39,545 nt of DNA from Phycisphaerales bacterium UBA7800 (GTDB lineage: Bacteria > Planctomycetota > Phycisphaerae > Phycisphaerales > Phycisphaeraceae): contig DLCK01000031.1 of assembly GCA_002480565.1 (NCBI GenBank), positions 1 through 39,545 on the forward strand, given 5' to 3'. Shown here piece after piece: positions 31,524-39,545 of the stretch (its first letter is position 1; each line of letters begins with the position of its first letter). Below the pieces are notes generated by a model. The model saw only the letters and a program-made list of their open reading frames with translations, did not search any database and had not been told where the DNA came from. The translations under genes were made by a program, and so were the position numbers.

Positions 31524-33032
31524 TTAAACATCAATATCATCGACATCTTCTTCATCTTTTCGTCTTGGCAAGATCTTGGTTAACTGCTGGTACGGGAAAT
31601 AGGTCAGTGTTCGCAAGCCTGAGACGTTGGACACATGTCTGACCACCTTGCGGGTTTCGAGAATCAATTCACGGAACACCACGCGTTCTTCGGCTTCGCC
31701 TTCTTCACGGACACTCAGCAAACGATGCAACGCGTAAAAGCCCATGATGACCGACAGGATGAACAGGAAGTCCAACCCTTTGATATCAATTGCAGGCAAG
31801 GTCTGTCGGACTTCGCCGGAAATCCAACTCAAGTCAACTGTCATCTGCTTTGTTGCAAACCAGTCCGCACCGAATCCGGCAATGATTGGAGCGATGGTCG
31901 CTGCAATGCCACATACCAATGAATTGACTGCCAGGTAGGATGTGGCTCGACCTTTGGGAGCAGCCTTCAATGCAAGGTTGCCTGCACAAAGGTTCACACC
32001 CGCAGTTGAAATACCTGTCAAAACATGAATCGCAATCAACAACGGGATGGTCATAAAGTAACTGTCAGGCATTGTGGTGAACGGCCAGACCGCAATGCTG
32101 ATGATAAACAATGGACCTGAAACTGTCAGTACACTCTTGTTGGAGTATCGGTCTGCAAGTTTACCCCATATGCGGAAAAAGACGACGTTGACCAATTGGC
32201 TAAGGACCGACAAACCAATCACCCATGTCATACTCAGACCGATGCGTTTGAGCAGGTAGACGGTAAAAAAGGGTGCAGCCAGATTAACCGCAAAACTCCA
32301 GAGCCCCATAAAAACTAGCAGTTGCCGAAAGTTACCTTTACGGAAGGGTTCTGCCAATAGTGACATCAAACCATGATCGTCCACCGGCGCCATCACCGGC
32401 TCAGGAATCCGCATTTGAAAAAAGCATCCAAATAATCCGGAAAGTCCCCCTGCTGCTAACAGGATGCTGTACACCGTGAGTTCCGAGCTGAATTGCGTTT
32501 TAAAGTAGTCAATCCCAAACCCCGCACCAAGACTGAGGATCGCACCCAGGGCAGTGGAGATCGCCATCCGTTTGGCAAAAAAGCCTCCCATGATCGACTC
32601 GGGCACGAAGTCGCGCATCCATGAATTCCAGGCACAACCGGCAATTGCACCTAGCCCGAAGTAAACGGCGATCGCAATAAGTAACACGGGAACACGCATA
32701 CCCTCAGGGAGCAGCCATGGGATCGCAGCAGCGACTAACCAAAAAAAGCGTCCTACGATACAGGTGAGTACCACCAATGCCTTGCGTAGTCGTAGTCGAT
32801 CGACAAGGTAAATTGCAGGTATCTGCAGAATCTGCGTAGCGGGTCCAATGGCAGCGAGCAAGCCAATCGTCTTGTTCGATGCTCCTAAGAGTAGAGCAAA
32901 TGCAACGAGAAACGCCCCGCCTGTGAACACCCCCATGACCTGACTGCACATGCCATCAATGACCAATGACCGTAAGCCACTTTTGACCTGCTTTTCCGTA
33001 ATTGTCTCTTGCGATTTTAGCCAGTTGATCAC
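31524..33032 (-). CDS. Major facilitator superfamily permease
   Basis: This protein of about 502 residues has some twelve hydrophobic helices. It contains the loop YLVDRLRLRKALV between helices 2 and 3, a degenerate form of the MFS GxxxDRxGRR signature. A second such loop, GKLADRYSNKSVL, lies in the second half. The C-terminus is a long soluble acidic tail (RRKDEEDVDDIDV). The GTG at 33032 is preferred to a TTG 12 bp upstream because GAGG lies 6 bp before it. The substrate is unknown. It resembles the large MFS proteins of Planctomycetota that have an extended central loop. It lies between the antiporter and exchanger genes. Confidence 0.85.
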   Translation of the reverse strand: MINWLKSQETITEKQVKSGLRSLVIDGMCSQVMGVFTGGAFLVAFALLLGASNKTIGLLAAIGPATQILQIPAIYLVDRLRLRKALVVLTCIVGRFFWLVAAAIPWLLPEGMRVPVLLIAIAVYFGLGAIAGCAWNSWMRDFVPESIMGGFFAKRMAISTALGAILSLGAGFGIDYFKTQFSSELTVYSILLAAGGLSGLFGCFFQMRIPEPVMAPVDDHGLMSLLAEPFRKGNFRQLLVFMGLWSFAVNLAAPFFTVYLLKRIGLSMTWVIGLSVLSQLVNVVFFRIWGKLADRYSNKSVLTVSGPLFIISIAVWPFTTMPDSYFMTIPLLIAIHVLTGISTAGVNLCAGNLALKAAPKGRATSYLAVNSLVCGIAATIAPIIAGFGADWFATKQMTVDLSWISGEVRQTLPAIDIKGLDFLFILSVIMGFYALHRLLSVREEGEAEERVVFRELILETRKVVRHVSNVSGLRTLTYFPYQQLTKILPRRKDEEDVDDIDV

Positions 33033-33131
33033 GTTGAACCTCAAAAACTACTTTGGCAAGCAAGAAACACTTTCAATCCTTGCCGGAATTGTTTTACTGA
33101 TTGTTTAAGTAAAGGTGCAGTGGTGGGACAA

Positions 33132-34313
33132 TCACGAATGTGCAGTTGTGTGTAGTGTACTGTTTTTAGGAAGCAGTCGGCGAAAGAGCATGATCCATGG
33201 TGGGCTTAGCAGTAACGACAAAGCAATCACGGCCATTGCCATTTGGTATCCGTACTCGGAAATGATTTCCGTTTTATATCCCACAGCGGCAAGGACAAAA
33301 CTGAACTCTCCAATCTGAGCCAACAAAGCGCCAGCGTAGAGACTGTGTCGCCAGTCCTGACCCAAAAACCGGATCACAACGGCATTAATACCAGTATTGG
33401 TCAATAACGCAGCAAATAGCAATAAGCCAACAACAATCCAATTATCCATCACAAATCGCAGGTCGATGAGCAGGCCAACTGAGACAAAGAACAAGCCGAC
33501 GAAGACAATACGAAATGGATCTAAACTGCGCTGGACCCATTCGGTTTGACGTGATGTGGCAACGAGAACTCCTGCTGCAAAAGCGCCCAATGCAGCAGAC
33601 AGATTCAGTAAGCCCGTGAGAAATGCAAGTCCAAAGCAGATCGTCAACGCAGTGAACACCTGCATCTCCTGATCATCAGCAATGAATCTGGCGCCGGGTA
33701 AATTGATCTTCTCTTTGCGGACCACCCAGATCAACGCAAACACCACGATGCCACCACCGATGATCTGCATCATCAGTTCGCTGATCACCGGCTTGGAACC
33801 GTCAAGAAGTCCTAAAATAATGAACATGGGAATAACAGCCAGGTCCTGAGCGATGGTGATTCCTGCAACGTCTCGGCCCAACGGCTTATCAAGCTCGCCT
33901 GTCTCTCGCATCACATTGAGTAACACGGCAGTACTGCTCATGCTGATGACGAATCCCAGAAACACCACGCGTCGCAAAGGCCAGTCAAACGCGATCCCAA
34001 TTGCCCAGACACATAAAACACTGATCCCAATTTGCAGCACGGTCCCCAGGATCGGTACACGCCAGTTTGCTAACAGACTCTTGATTGGCAATTCCATGCC
34101 CACAAAAAACATCAGCAGCAGTACACCCAATGCGCCAGCGCGGGCTGCAACGGACGCATCTGCAATCACACCCAGGCCGTACTCACCGAGCATGATGCCA
34201 GCTAAGACATATGCAATCACATAAGGTTGGTGAAAACGCTTTAGCGTCAATCCAACCATCAGCACCACCAGGCCAACGCCTGCAAACAACGGGATTAGCG
34301 GGTCCATATTCAT
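33132..34313 (-). CDS. CPA2-type cation:proton antiporter (Kef/NapA-like)
   Basis: The 393-residue membrane protein has the family pattern of about twelve to thirteen helices. VIAYVLAGIMLGEYGLG is near residue 30, FFVGMELPIKSL follows, and the core contains SMSSTAVLLNVM and GITIAQDLAVIPMFIILG. The latter corresponds to the ion-binding region, although the Asp pair typical of NapA/NhaA is Gln-Asp here. No RCK/TrkA-N regulatory domain is attached. It probably exchanges K+ or Na+ for H+. The first ATG at 34313 is used. It sits 99 bp upstream of the MFS gene. Confidence 0.9.
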   Translation of the reverse strand: MNMDPLIPLFAGVGLVVLMVGLTLKRFHQPYVIAYVLAGIMLGEYGLGVIADASVAARAGALGVLLLMFFVGMELPIKSLLANWRVPILGTVLQIGISVLCVWAIGIAFDWPLRRVVFLGFVISMSSTAVLLNVMRETGELDKPLGRDVAGITIAQDLAVIPMFIILGLLDGSKPVISELMMQIIGGGIVVFALIWVVRKEKINLPGARFIADDQEMQVFTALTICFGLAFLTGLLNLSAALGAFAAGVLVATSRQTEWVQRSLDPFRIVFVGLFFVSVGLLIDLRFVMDNWIVVGLLLFAALLTNTGINAVVIRFLGQDWRHSLYAGALLAQIGEFSFVLAAVGYKTEIISEYGYQMAMAVIALSLLLSPPWIMLFRRLLPKNSTLHTTAHS

Positions 34314-34440
34314 CGCAGGGATTATCCGCCAATGTCGCTACCGCTGCAAGAAATTAACAGGTGTTGATTGATGTAATCAGTGTTTCAAATCGCTTAGTTG
34401 GGATTAAAATTTTACAAGATGAATCTTCGTGCTTCTGTTT

Positions 34441-35271
34441 TCAGTGAGACAGGAACAATGGACGCTCGATCTTTCGAAGTACATCCATGGCAGTATCACC
34501 CAGTACGCCACGAATCAGCAGGTGTTCAAAGCTGTCCCCCATGACCACCAGATCAATGCCGTTCTCCTGGACATAGCTGCATATCCCCTCTGGCTCTGGA
34601 CCACGCTCATGCGATGTCGTCGGATTAAGGCCATGTGCATGACAGTAAGCCAAGGCCTCTTTCAAATGAGATGTCGCTTGTGGGTCATCCTTATCAAAAC
34701 AGGTGATATGAATCGTCGCATCAGGCCACAACGCCATCTGGATAAATTGTTTCATCGCGTTAGCAGACGCAGTAGACCCGCTGTACGCAATCAGCACACG
34801 ACGAATGTCACGATATGTCGGCGCAGCAGCGATCATTGGACTCACTCCTTCACGCACCAGTCGAGCAACCGTTCCCGCAGGATCAGGCACCACCGTAAAA
34901 TCAAACAATCCACGGAGTCCAAAAATCACAAGGTCATGCTGTCTGGATTGTGTGATGAGCATATGGATGGGATCACCACCTGGTTCCAAAACCGTGTGCG
35001 GAATTTCCTGACATTCACATTGATGCTCAAAGTCAGTGATGATCTGACGGACACGTTGCTCAGCAAGTTCCCATGGGCGTGTTTCCAACAACCTTACCGC
35101 AGCAGTTGCTGAAAGGTTCGTTCGGTAGATGGATGCTTTCCAGTAGTCACTATCGACAATCGGGACAGCTGTAATCTGTGCATCGTGCAACTTGGCCAGT
35201 TCGATTGCACGACGTAGCGCAACCTCAGAAAACGGAGTACCGCCCAAAGCCAGTAAGATTCGACGAATCAT
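34441..35271 (-). CDS. Tandem universal stress protein (UspA family)
   Basis: The 276-residue protein has two Usp domains. The first starts MIRRILLALGGTPFSEVALRRAIELAK and ends with LVIFGLRGLFDF. The second starts RRVLIAYSGSTASANAMKQF and ends with DLVVMGDSFEHLLIRGVLGDTAMDVL, containing a good G-x2-G-x9-G type nucleotide-binding loop. The corresponding loop of the first domain is less complete. Such proteins often accompany cation antiporters; here it precedes the CPA2 gene with a 127-bp gap. It probably senses ATP or AMP. Confidence 0.9.
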   Translation of the reverse strand: MIRRILLALGGTPFSEVALRRAIELAKLHDAQITAVPIVDSDYWKASIYRTNLSATAAVRLLETRPWELAEQRVRQIITDFEHQCECQEIPHTVLEPGGDPIHMLITQSRQHDLVIFGLRGLFDFTVVPDPAGTVARLVREGVSPMIAAAPTYRDIRRVLIAYSGSTASANAMKQFIQMALWPDATIHITCFDKDDPQATSHLKEALAYCHAHGLNPTTSHERGPEPEGICSYVQENGIDLVVMGDSFEHLLIRGVLGDTAMDVLRKIERPLFLSH

Positions 35272-35447
35272 GTTTAAGACCCTTACACTTTTTACGAACT
35301 ATCTAACCATTATCCACCGACACTGCCCAATATTGTATCCGCTTTAGGAACCAAGCCCATGCTTATGGCAAAGATGTGATACAACCCACCGTCAACAATC
35401 AAAATGACCGCAAATCATAAAAACATCCAGCGACGACTTGTATATTC

Positions 35448-36983
35448 TCAGTTAAACCTGTGCAGGTCATAGTCATTTGTCAATGATCCCGTGGGGCAAA
35501 GAGCTTGAATTGCTTGTTGGGTTTTCTGTGACCATTGGATTATTTTTTCAAATTGGGATGGGGCAAATTCAAAGAACGTGCCATGTCCGCAAGCCAGGAT
35601 ATCAGGTTGCCATCCGAGAATGAGTCGGGCGCTTTTTTCAAATCCTTCTTCGAATCTTGCCCCATTCATCGCACAATATCCGCCACTGCCTTTCCAGCGT
35701 GACGGTGGTTGAAACGTGTCGCCTGCAAAGAGGACTTTTCGGTTATCCACTTCAGTCATCAAGGCACAATGCCACCATGTTTGACCGGGGGTATGAGCAA
35801 CTTCAAAACAATAACGATTCCATTGCCAACGCCCATCATCGGGCAGCAAGTGATCCGGGTAAATTGGCTTCTTAACCTTCCAGGGGATGTCCAATTCATC
35901 CATACGGGACACCGCATCAGCGACTAGTGGGTGAAGCCATGTCGCCAACTGATACTTCTCTTTGACCATCGGCAGGGCATCTATGTGATCCATGTGACAG
36001 TGAGTCGCGGTAGCTGCAGTGAGTCTGACTTGGGATGGTAAATCTCCAAGCAATGCGTCCAAAGCAGGCATGTCGGCAAGGCAAGGATCGATAAGCAAAG
36101 CCTCCTGCTCATCCCCCACAAGCAGATAACCATTCTCGCCAAACTGATACAAATGCTCTGAGACCTGACGTGCACCACTTGGCGTGAACGTGGGTATGAC
36201 ATAGCGATCCGGTTCACCAGCACAAACCGAACCTTTGGATTGGATTAATGCGCGGAGTTTTTCCTGCAATTGATTGAGCATCGGACGTTGATTCCCATTC
36301 ATTGCCAAACCATGTGATGGGCATAGCCAGTCGATATGGACATCAAGTAATCGCGTCACTGCTTCCAATGCAGCCTGCACGCCACGATCCGTCCAATGAT
36401 CCCATTCCAAGGTGTAAGGTTGATAGATCGTCGCATTGCTAAACGCAGCATCACCGCAAAAAACAATCTGCTCATCCGCATGGTCAATGAGAATACTCAA
36501 ACCAGTCGCCCCACCATGTCCCGGTGCTGGCAAAAAGCGGATTCGCTGACGTTGCCAATACTGATCCGCACCTGCTGACATGTCGTATTCAATGCCCGGC
36601 ACACCTTGCTTAAGCACATGGTAACTCCCAGGCACTCCGCCTTGATTGCGATTGGCCCAAAACTGCTCGACACCTTCAGGTGAAAGAAAAGCATCACTGC
36701 CAACAGGTGCATGAACCGTGCAATGCTCAGGCAAAGTGTCCGGCAAACCCACACACTGGTCTTCATGATGATGAGTCAGGTAGACCGCCCCAACAGTCGG
36801 CAAGCCAAGTCGATTGGCATGTTCGATCCATTGGCCCGAACCAAAGTCAACCGCGATCGCCTGACCATCCTGACAGAGGACATACACATTGCAGGTGTCT
36901 TCAAAAAGATGCAGGCCCGGCAGAAGTTCACTGTGATTCAAGTGGAATTCCTTAGTCAAAGGTTCAGTCGAATAAGGGGACAT
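35448..36983 (-). CDS. Protein with two metallo-beta-lactamase-fold domains
   Basis: About 511 residues make two MBL domains. The first has THHHEDQ (residues about 70-76), APGHGGAT, FCGDAAFS and CPSHGLAM. The second has THCHMDH (about 327-333), HTPGQTWW, FAGDTFQ and CGHGTFF. Each domain has lost one different standard ligand: the His of DH is Gln in the first, and the His of HTPGHT is Gln in the second. Hydrolysis of a thioester or lactone is possible, but no substrate is evident. An upstream GTG at 37004 is possible; the ATG at 36983 is chosen. The duplication is ancient, as the halves differ strongly. It has no close operon partner. Confidence 0.85.
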   Translation of the reverse strand: MSPYSTEPLTKEFHLNHSELLPGLHLFEDTCNVYVLCQDGQAIAVDFGSGQWIEHANRLGLPTVGAVYLTHHHEDQCVGLPDTLPEHCTVHAPVGSDAFLSPEGVEQFWANRNQGGVPGSYHVLKQGVPGIEYDMSAGADQYWQRQRIRFLPAPGHGGATGLSILIDHADEQIVFCGDAAFSNATIYQPYTLEWDHWTDRGVQAALEAVTRLLDVHIDWLCPSHGLAMNGNQRPMLNQLQEKLRALIQSKGSVCAGEPDRYVIPTFTPSGARQVSEHLYQFGENGYLLVGDEQEALLIDPCLADMPALDALLGDLPSQVRLTAATATHCHMDHIDALPMVKEKYQLATWLHPLVADAVSRMDELDIPWKVKKPIYPDHLLPDDGRWQWNRYCFEVAHTPGQTWWHCALMTEVDNRKVLFAGDTFQPPSRWKGSGGYCAMNGARFEEGFEKSARLILGWQPDILACGHGTFFEFAPSQFEKIIQWSQKTQQAIQALCPTGSLTNDYDLHRFN

Positions 36984-37065
36984 GCCATCAATTGGAGATT
37001 GCACTTATTGCCAAACAGCAGTATCAGAAAACCCTTTGCAACTTTATTTCTACATTGACTGCTTA

Positions 37066-37713
37066 TCACTTAAGACTTTTATGCGAGCCATCGCAGTTGG
37101 GCATTTTTTTGGATAGGCCGCAGGTGCAGTCGTTGAATCCTTTGCCATCGAGGATTTGCGGGGTGTATTTTTCGATTCTGGCGGTTCGTGTTTTGGACTG
37201 TTTGACTGCGGTGATAAACAGGAGATAGCCACGTTGGCGTCCGGGCGTCAGTTTATTGAATGCAGTTTTCAATGCCGGGTTTTGATCGAACTGGGTTTTG
37301 AGTTCATCGGGAATATCCAGCGCATCATCTTTCTTTAATTCGACTTTCAAACCAGCCTTTTCGACTTCAATGGCTTGGAGGATATAAGCTTTGATGATGT
37401 GTTTGCATTCGATAATTTGTTGCACACTGGTAAAACGGATCAGTCGTGCAGCCTGCGTGTTTTCACCGGGTTGGGTAAGGATGCCGTTGGGATCTTTGAG
37501 TAAGGCACCTTTGAAAAAACTCAGCGCACAGTATTCTTTGAATCCACCGAGGATTGCGATGTTACTTTGCTCAAACATGTAACACGGCTGACGCCACTTC
37601 ACATCTTCGGTCAGTTGGCAGTCAAGGAGGATCGCTCTTAATTGTGTGAGTTCTTCCTGCCACAGTTTGGCTTTTCGTAGAAAGCCATCCACTTTGGGGT
37701 TTGTTTGATTCAT
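37066..37713 (-). CDS. YdeI/DUF1801 protein with C-terminal CDGSH iron-sulfur motif
   Basis: The 215-residue protein begins with a DUF1801 domain (VDGFLRKAKLWQEELTQLR, then VKWRQPCYMF and FFKGALL). A YdeI-type helical region follows, with DIPDELKTQFDQNPALKTAF and LTPGRQRGYLLFI. The extreme C-terminus reads DCTCGLSKKMPNCDGSHK. This fits the CDGSH [2Fe-2S] consensus C-x-C-x2-S-x3-P-x-C-D-G-S-H at every position (Cys196, Cys198, Cys207, His211). The fusion suggests a redox or iron-linked function. YdeI relatives in other bacteria have been tied to stress and peptide resistance. The function here is unknown. Confidence 0.87.
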   Translation of the reverse strand: MNQTNPKVDGFLRKAKLWQEELTQLRAILLDCQLTEDVKWRQPCYMFEQSNIAILGGFKEYCALSFFKGALLKDPNGILTQPGENTQAARLIRFTSVQQIIECKHIIKAYILQAIEVEKAGLKVELKKDDALDIPDELKTQFDQNPALKTAFNKLTPGRQRGYLLFITAVKQSKTRTARIEKYTPQILDGKGFNDCTCGLSKKMPNCDGSHKSLK

Positions 37714-38328
37714 TGCGGGTGACTCATGAGGTTTGATAGTATTGGCAACAAATCATGTCGGTTAGACCCCAACATTTATTTGCTGACGTTTCCTGTTTAA
37801 CTGCATTGTCTGATCTGGACACCGTTTTAACAAGCGTGGATTGGAATGATGTGTAAAATCTAAAAGCGTCTTCATTCTGTATCCAATACCGTGATTCACG
37901 CATAAGAATCTTGCTTTCATGGACACTTTCATACGCTGATTGAAATTTTTTTTCACATCATCTGGTCTGGAATTTCCATGCCGAATTCAGACAACTTTGG
38001 CAGTTTGAATTGTCTGCAAACCGCAAAAATACAAACGTTTGTAACAATCTTGTATTGGCCTTGGACTGCTTATGTAAACTGTTGTAAGTATCGATTCAGA
38101 CCAATATTTGTCAAAAATAGGACTTGGCGGATTGGTTTTCTGAATCTATTCTTTACAATGGGTTGCTTGGTTGGACTGAAAACCGGATAAATTGCCCGGA
38201 TCAATGGTTTGCCAAGCGATTTTTGCCGATGGTCAGAATAGTAGGATCATCGGCAGTAACAGGTTGGATACGAGACACACCGAAGTGACCTCCGAGTTTG
38301 TTGCGGGGGTGGAGGTGGAGTAGTTGTG
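37714..38328. other. Intergenic region without a convincing gene
   Basis: This 615-bp gap holds no reading frame that I can support. A 64-codon minus-strand frame at 37762-37956 starts with GTG and shows no domain. The left part is AT-rich. The right part ends with GGAGGTGGAG, the ribosome binding site of the next gene, and contains a weak CCGATG/CATCGG stem. No tRNA or terminator was recognised. Confidence 0.6.
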
Positions 38329-39366
38329 ATGAATTACAAAATTGGTCTGATGGGATGCGGCGTGATCGCATCATACGGACACCTGCCGGCGATCATGGAT
38401 ACCGATGGGCTGACGATCCATGCGCTGTATGACCCCAATGAACAGAACCTGCGTCGCGAGGCTCATCGCTTCTCGGTGCCGCATGCCTATTCCGACCTGG
38501 AATCCTTTTTCAATTCCGGCCTGGATGCTGTTGCGATCTGCTCCCCTGCTCCGGCACATATCCAAAACGTGATCGACTGTGCGGCGCATGGCTTACCTGT
38601 GCTTTGCGAAAAGCCGTTGGCCATGGACGAAGTCGAAGGCCAGCAGATGATCGAGGTCATGGAGGATGCGAACCTTCTCCTGGCTGTGGGATTCTGCTAT
38701 CGATTCAGTCCGTGCGCTTTGAAAATCAAAGAACTCATCAATCAAGATGCCATTGGTGAAGTGCGCACGATGCGCCTGATTTACAACTGGGACTGTCATG
38801 GCAAGTACTATCGCCCTGACCCGTTAAACCAGCCGGACTTCTGGGTGGAAGACCCCCGACGTCGCGGACGCATGGATGAAGGCGGTCCCATGGTGGACTG
38901 TGGGACACATCAAATCGACCTGGCCCGTTGGTGGACAAACTCGAACATCACGCGGTTCCAATCCCACGCTTCATGGGTCGACGAGTACGAAGCACCGGAT
39001 CACGTCTGGTGTCACATGGACCATGACAACGGCGCACACACCATGGTCGAAATGAGCTATTCCTTTGGACATACCACCAAGGATCGTATCAGCCATTTCA
39101 TCTACGAAGTCATCGGCACACGCGGGATGATCCGCTATGACCGAAACTTCAGTCACTTTGAATTGCGAAATGAACATGGCACGTATCAACTCGAATACCA
39201 TGGTGAAAAGAACTTCCATGGCATGTACGCTGCCTTCCGCCAATCGCTCAAGACCGGCGAGCTGGGCGAACTATGCAGTGCACCCGATGCCTTGGAAGTC
39301 ACCCGTATCGCACGGCATGCGACGGATGAAGTCATTGCCGATCGTCATGCACTGGAAGTGCGCTAA
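38329..39366 (+). CDS. Gfo/Idh/MocA-family oxidoreductase
   Basis: This 345-residue NAD(P)-dependent dehydrogenase acts on sugars, inositols or their derivatives. The Rossmann motif is IGLMGCGVIAS at residues 5-15. The family signature CEKPLAM follows at about 93-99, and DCGTHQIDLARWW carries the catalytic Asp/His region. The remainder is the beta-sheet domain with VEMSYSFGHTT and YEVIGTRGMIRYD. The ATG at 38329 is used; a GTG lies 3 bp upstream. GGAG lies 8 bp before it. Such enzymes are numerous in Planctomycetota, and the substrate is not predictable. Confidence 0.93.
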   Translation: MNYKIGLMGCGVIASYGHLPAIMDTDGLTIHALYDPNEQNLRREAHRFSVPHAYSDLESFFNSGLDAVAICSPAPAHIQNVIDCAAHGLPVLCEKPLAMDEVEGQQMIEVMEDANLLLAVGFCYRFSPCALKIKELINQDAIGEVRTMRLIYNWDCHGKYYRPDPLNQPDFWVEDPRRRGRMDEGGPMVDCGTHQIDLARWWTNSNITRFQSHASWVDEYEAPDHVWCHMDHDNGAHTMVEMSYSFGHTTKDRISHFIYEVIGTRGMIRYDRNFSHFELRNEHGTYQLEYHGEKNFHGMYAAFRQSLKTGELGELCSAPDALEVTRIARHATDEVIADRHALEVR

Positions 39367-39473
39367 AGCGTTACATGACGTCATACAACGCTATTACACA
39401 GCTTCCTAGTGCAATCCAAACAATTAATTATCCGTCACTCCCGCGCAGGGACATTATGCACGTCGTCTTCTGA

Positions 39474-39510
39474 CGTAGGGAGGGTAGAGCGTAGAGAAAC
39501 CCACCCTACG
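39474..39510. repeat. Short copy of the REP-like repeat
   Basis: The sequence beginning CGTAGGGAGGGTAGAGC and ending GAAACCCACCCTACG can fold as an imperfect hairpin. It shares both conserved blocks with the inverted repeat at 11967-12056. It is the second member of that family in the window. Confidence 0.75.
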
Positions 39511-39545
39511 GATGATGTCGAGTAAGCTCAACCTTTAAATCGTCC

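Noticed and set aside
37762..37956. 64-codon minus-strand frame
   Set aside because: GTG start, no ribosome binding site, no domain, in an AT-rich gap.
1..39545. tRNA, rRNA or CRISPR loci
   Set aside because: No T-loop motif in a plausible cloverleaf and no regularly spaced repeats were seen; the few TTCGA-type matches lie inside genes.

Overview
The window looks like a chromosomal segment of a Planctomycetota bacterium, most likely of the Phycisphaerae type. This is inferred from gene content: a BatA / von Willebrand / DUF4159 operon, a DUF4914 P-loop protein, a lysine-rich DUF2934 protein, and housekeeping genes of moderate GC set between AT-rich accessory genes. No rRNA, tRNA, CRISPR array or complete mobile element was seen.

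Layout. Positions 1-960 are an AT-rich accessory patch: the tail of a truncated gene, a possible toxin/immunity-like pair, and a decayed transposase 3' end. Positions 1172-3122 hold a nucleoside hydrolase and two tandem NifX/NafY-like proteins. metH (cobalamin-dependent methionine synthase) fills 3264-6821 on the minus strand. A gene-poor stretch follows (about 6822-7785), dominated by an imperfect palindrome of roughly 530 bp (7076-7607) with six CGGACA repeats near its centre. Next come two paralogous esterases flanking an unknown membrane protein, uppP, an AT-rich orphan gene, a zinc alcohol dehydrogenase, nadK and ilvD.

The minus-strand group 16168-20265 contains gmd, fcl, ribF and nrnA. 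gmd and fcl make GDP-L-fucose from GDP-mannose; fcl, ribF and nrnA overlap and probably share a transcript ending at a terminator at 16104-16124. Positions 20393-26079 form a tightly overlapping four-gene operon (BatA-like, VWA, membrane protein, DUF4159), divergent from the peroxiredoxin gene bcp. A lysine-rich DUF2934 protein, osmC and the DUF4914 protein follow.

Positions 30417-35271 carry a minus-strand membrane-transport group: CaCA-type Na+/Ca2+ exchanger, MFS permease, CPA2 antiporter and a tandem universal stress protein. The right end has a tandem metallo-beta-lactamase-fold protein, a YdeI/DUF1801 protein ending in a perfect CDGSH iron-sulfur motif, a gap with no convincing gene, and a Gfo/Idh/MocA oxidoreductase.

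The most unusual items are the long palindrome at 7076-7607, the YdeI-CDGSH fusion, the complementary ligand substitutions in the two MBL domains, dyad repeats in several promoter regions, and frequent TTG/GTG starts placed by good Shine-Dalgarno sequences. Everything rests on reading the sequence; no database search was run.
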